Positions 4,909 to 6,783 of a stretch of DNA of 6,783 nucleotides are shown in pieces. The notes beneath the pieces were generated by a model. It was given only the letters and a program-made list of their open reading frames with translations. It did not search any database and was not told where the DNA came from. Within the stretch, counting starts at the first letter, position 1; every line of letters begins with the position of its first letter. Origin of the DNA: Clostridiales bacterium (GTDB lineage: Bacteria > Bacillota > Clostridia > Christensenellales > UMGS416); assembly GCA_012515725.1 (NCBI GenBank), contig JAAYXU010000150.1:1-6783 (forward strand), read 5' to 3'. A program made the position numbers and the translations under genes.

Positions 4909-5576
4909 TGTTCCGCTTCGAGAAGGGCCCGCAGGTCCGTTTCATATCGCACCTCGACCTGCTGCGGGCGATGCAGCGTGCGCTGCTGCGCGCAGGGCTG
5001 CCGATCGTGTGGTCGCAGGGGTTTCATCCGCACCCGGAGTTCTCATTCGCTATGGCGCTGCCTGTGGGCGCGGAGTCCACGGGCGAGTATATGGAGGTGG
5101 GGATCACGGGCTGCGGCGCACGGGAGGCCGCGGTACGGCTGGGAGCATCGCTGGGTCCGGGCCTTCGTATACTGGACTCGGGCGAGCTCCTGGAAGGCGC
5201 GCCTTCCCTGATGGCGGCGGTGACTGCGTCGGACTGGACGCTTCAGGCGCCCGAGGGACTGCGCGCGGACACGCTGGAGGCGCTCATGCGCCACCGGGAG
5301 ATACCGGTCGAAAAGACCGGTAAGGACGGGAGCAGAATCGTCGACATTCGCCCCGGCATACTGTCGCTGTCGCTGGCGGACACGCCGGCGGGACAATTCG
5401 TGCAGGCGCGTCTGTCAGCAGGCAGCAGGGATAACGTATCTCCCTATCTGCTGTATAAGGCCATGCGACCCGGAGAGGACACGGCCGCGCTCAGGGTGTG
5501 CCGCCGGGAGCTGTATTTCGTGAAAAACCGGGAACTGCGCCCACTCATCGAGCTGGCCTGCAAAGAAGGATGGTAA
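4899..5576 (+). CDS. TIGR03936/DUF2344 radical-SAM-associated protein
   Basis: This 225-residue soluble protein opens with R-V-M-F-R-F-E-K-G, then V-R-F-I-S-H-L-D-L-L-R (about 13-23), then W-S-Q-G-F-H-P-H-P-E-F-S-F-A (about 38-51). These are the defining motifs of DUF2344. The C-terminal part has S-P-Y-L-L-Y-K-A-M (about 183-191) and ends with a R-R-E-L-Y-F-V-K-N-R-E-L-R-P-L strand-turn region. The protein has no cluster-binding cysteine motif. The family occurs next to, and in some organisms fused to, TIGR03960 radical-SAM proteins, so it is probably a substrate-binding or accessory subunit. That role is inference; no activity is known to me. A wider frame is open back to 4863, but the GGGGGAGG site and the family N-terminus support ATG 4899. 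It overlaps the upstream gene by 10 nt and shares TAATG with the RNase gene downstream. Confidence 0.9.
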   Translation: MRVMFRFEKGPQVRFISHLDLLRAMQRALLRAGLPIVWSQGFHPHPEFSFAMALPVGAESTGEYMEVGITGCGAREAAVRLGASLGPGLRILDSGELLEGAPSLMAAVTASDWTLQAPEGLRADTLEALMRHREIPVEKTGKDGSRIVDIRPGILSLSLADTPAGQFVQARLSAGSRDNVSPYLLYKAMRPGEDTAALRVCRRELYFVKNRELRPLIELACKEGW

Positions 5577-6783
5577 TGAGTAAAACCATACTTGCCGACG
5601 TGAGCTCCCGTCAGGTGCGCGTGGCGCTGCTGGAGGACGGGCAGCTATGCGAGTACTATGTCGAGCGTCCGGGACGGGAAAGACTGGTCGGAAACATTTA
5701 TGTGGGCCGGGTCATGGACGTACTGCCGGGTATGGAGGCGGCGTTCGTCGACATAGGGCTCGACCGGAACGCGTTCCTCTATGCGGGAGACGTCGCGCTC
5801 AACAGTGACGATTTCGAGTTCGCGGGCCAGACCGATACGCGCGGTCCCGGAAAGCCTACCTCGATCACCCAGATGGTAAAAAAGGGTCAGCAGCTCGTCG
5901 TGCAGGTGGTGAAAGATCCCTCGTCGGGCAAGGGCGCGCGCATCACGAATCATATTACGCTGCCGGGACGGCTCGTCGTGTATATGCCCGGAGTCGACTA
6001 TATCGGGGTGTCGAGGCGCATCGAGGACGAGACGGAGCGGCAGCGTCTGCGCGACTGCGTCGAAACGATGCGCGGCACGGGCATCATCGTGCGTACCGCA
6101 GCCAGGGGCGCTATGCGCGAGGAGCTGATACGGGAGGCAACGATGCTTTCGGCTCTGTGGCAGCAGATTCAGTCAGTGGCCGACTTCGCGATAGCCCCCC
6201 GACTCGTGCACCGCGACTCGGATCTGCTGCTGCGGGCCGTGCGCGATCTATTCAGCGACGATGTCGAGTCCTTCGCGGTCAGCGGCGAGGGTGCGGCCTC
6301 GAGGGTGCGGGAAATGGTATCCTATTTGTCGCCCGAGCTTCTCTCCCGCGTCAGGGCGCTCGGGGACGACGAAGATGTATTTGATAAATACGGGATCGAA
6401 GGTCAGATCGAGAAGTGCTTTGCCCGCAAGGTGTGGCTGAAAAGCGGCGGCACGCTCGTGTTCGACCAGACCGAGGCGCTTACGGCCATCGACGTGAATA
6501 CAGGTAAATATACCGGTGTGCGTGATCTGGAGACGACGATATTCAAGACCAACATGGAAGCGGCGGTGGAAATCGCCCGCCAGGTACGCCTGCGGGACAT
6601 CGGCGGCATTATCATCATCGACTTTATCGATATGCTGGACGAGGCGCACCAGCGGGAGGTGGTGGCCGCGCTGGAGCAGGAGCTCAAACGCGACCGCACG
6701 CGCAGCAACGTGCTGGGCATGACAGCGCTGGGACTGGTCGAGATGACCCGTAAAAAGGTAAGGCAACGGGTGTGTACGCTCAC
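5576..6783 (+). CDS. rng: Ribonuclease E/G family protein, truncated at right edge
   Basis: The frame is open from ATG 5576 to the window end (402 complete codons) without a stop. The N-terminus, M-S-K-T-I-L-A-D-V-S-S, is followed by an S1-like RNA-binding region at about 36-125 (G-N-I-Y-V-G-R-V-M-D-V-L-P-G-M-E-A-A-F-V-D-I-G). An insertion rich in D, G and T lies at about 74-96. The catalytic part has D306 in T-A-I-D-V-N-T-G and D349 in I-I-I-I-D-F-I-D-M. These are 43 residues apart, as are the metal-binding Asp303 and Asp346 of E. coli RNase E. The N-L/V-x-x-M-T-A-L-G-L-V-E-M-T-R-K block follows. The Zn-link C-P-x-C motif and C-terminus lie past the edge. This endonuclease processes rRNA and mRNA at AU-rich single-stranded sites. 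The absence of a long N-terminal extension fits RNase G, but RNase E cannot be excluded without the C-terminus. AAGAAGG (5563-5569) is the ribosome site. Confidence 0.93.
   Translation, partial: MSKTILADVSSRQVRVALLEDGQLCEYYVERPGRERLVGNIYVGRVMDVLPGMEAAFVDIGLDRNAFLYAGDVALNSDDFEFAGQTDTRGPGKPTSITQMVKKGQQLVVQVVKDPSSGKGARITNHITLPGRLVVYMPGVDYIGVSRRIEDETERQRLRDCVETMRGTGIIVRTAARGAMREELIREATMLSALWQQIQSVADFAIAPRLVHRDSDLLLRAVRDLFSDDVESFAVSGEGAASRVREMVSYLSPELLSRVRALGDDEDVFDKYGIEGQIEKCFARKVWLKSGGTLVFDQTEALTAIDVNTGKYTGVRDLETTIFKTNMEAAVEIARQVRLRDIGGIIIIDFIDMLDEAHQREVVAALEQELKRDRTRSNVLGMTALGLVEMTRKKVRQRVCTL

Noticed and set aside
4452..5033. Reverse-strand open frame of 193 codons across the radical-SAM/DUF2344 junction
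   Set aside because: It is antisense to two well-supported genes, is rich in Ser/Arg/Pro, and has no recognisable domain.
6248..6766. Reverse-strand open frame of 172 codons opposite the RNase gene
   Set aside because: The + strand frame here carries both catalytic Asp motifs of RNase E/G. The reverse frame has no domain signature.
1..6783. Search for CRISPR repeats, tRNA or rRNA genes, insertion sequences and attachment sites
   Set aside because: No regularly spaced repeats, cloverleaf-like segments, transposase motifs or terminal inverted repeats were seen by eye. The window is almost fully coding.

Overview
The window looks like a chromosomal housekeeping segment from a fairly GC-rich member of the Bacillota, most likely class Clostridia. 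The evidence is the run IreB (UPF0297), RuvX, UPF0473/DUF1292, followed by the TIGR03960 radical-SAM protein, its DUF2344 partner and ribonuclease E/G. These are gene sets I know from Clostridia. Genus and species cannot be read from the sequence. Every gene supported here is on the + strand. No mobile element, CRISPR array, tRNA or rRNA was seen.

Layout. Bases 1-140 hold the 3' end of an IscU/NifU-type Fe-S scaffold gene, closed by a good intrinsic terminator (158-198). A weak putative promoter then leads into a double PRC-barrel protein (303-743), a 55-residue single-pass membrane protein with a TTG start (770-937) and an AI-2E-family transporter (963-2021). A strong SigA-like promoter, TTGCAA-N18-TATAAT, overlaps the end of the transporter gene and opens the next unit: ireB (2064-2333), ruvX (2362-2802), a UPF0473/DUF1292 protein (2795-3067), a TIGR03960 radical-SAM enzyme (3064-4908), a TIGR03936/DUF2344 protein (4899-5576) and an RNase E/G gene (5576 to beyond the right edge). 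From ruvX onward every junction overlaps, which suggests one translationally coupled operon.

How the genes may work together. The left end is Fe-S cluster assembly. The middle has membrane proteins and a possible target of a Ser/Thr kinase (IreB). The right side is nucleic-acid and RNA metabolism: RuvX (a YqgF-type nuclease linked to Holliday junctions and rRNA processing), RNase E/G, and a radical-SAM/DUF2344 pair. The biochemical role of that pair is, as far as I know, not established. Its coupling to RNase E/G makes RNA or ribosome maturation a reasonable inference, not a demonstrated role.

The best candidates for something undescribed are the radical-SAM/DUF2344 pair, including a second C-x3-C-x2-C cluster at the enzyme's C-terminus, and the small PRC-barrel/membrane-protein pair. 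The rest is ordinary core genome.
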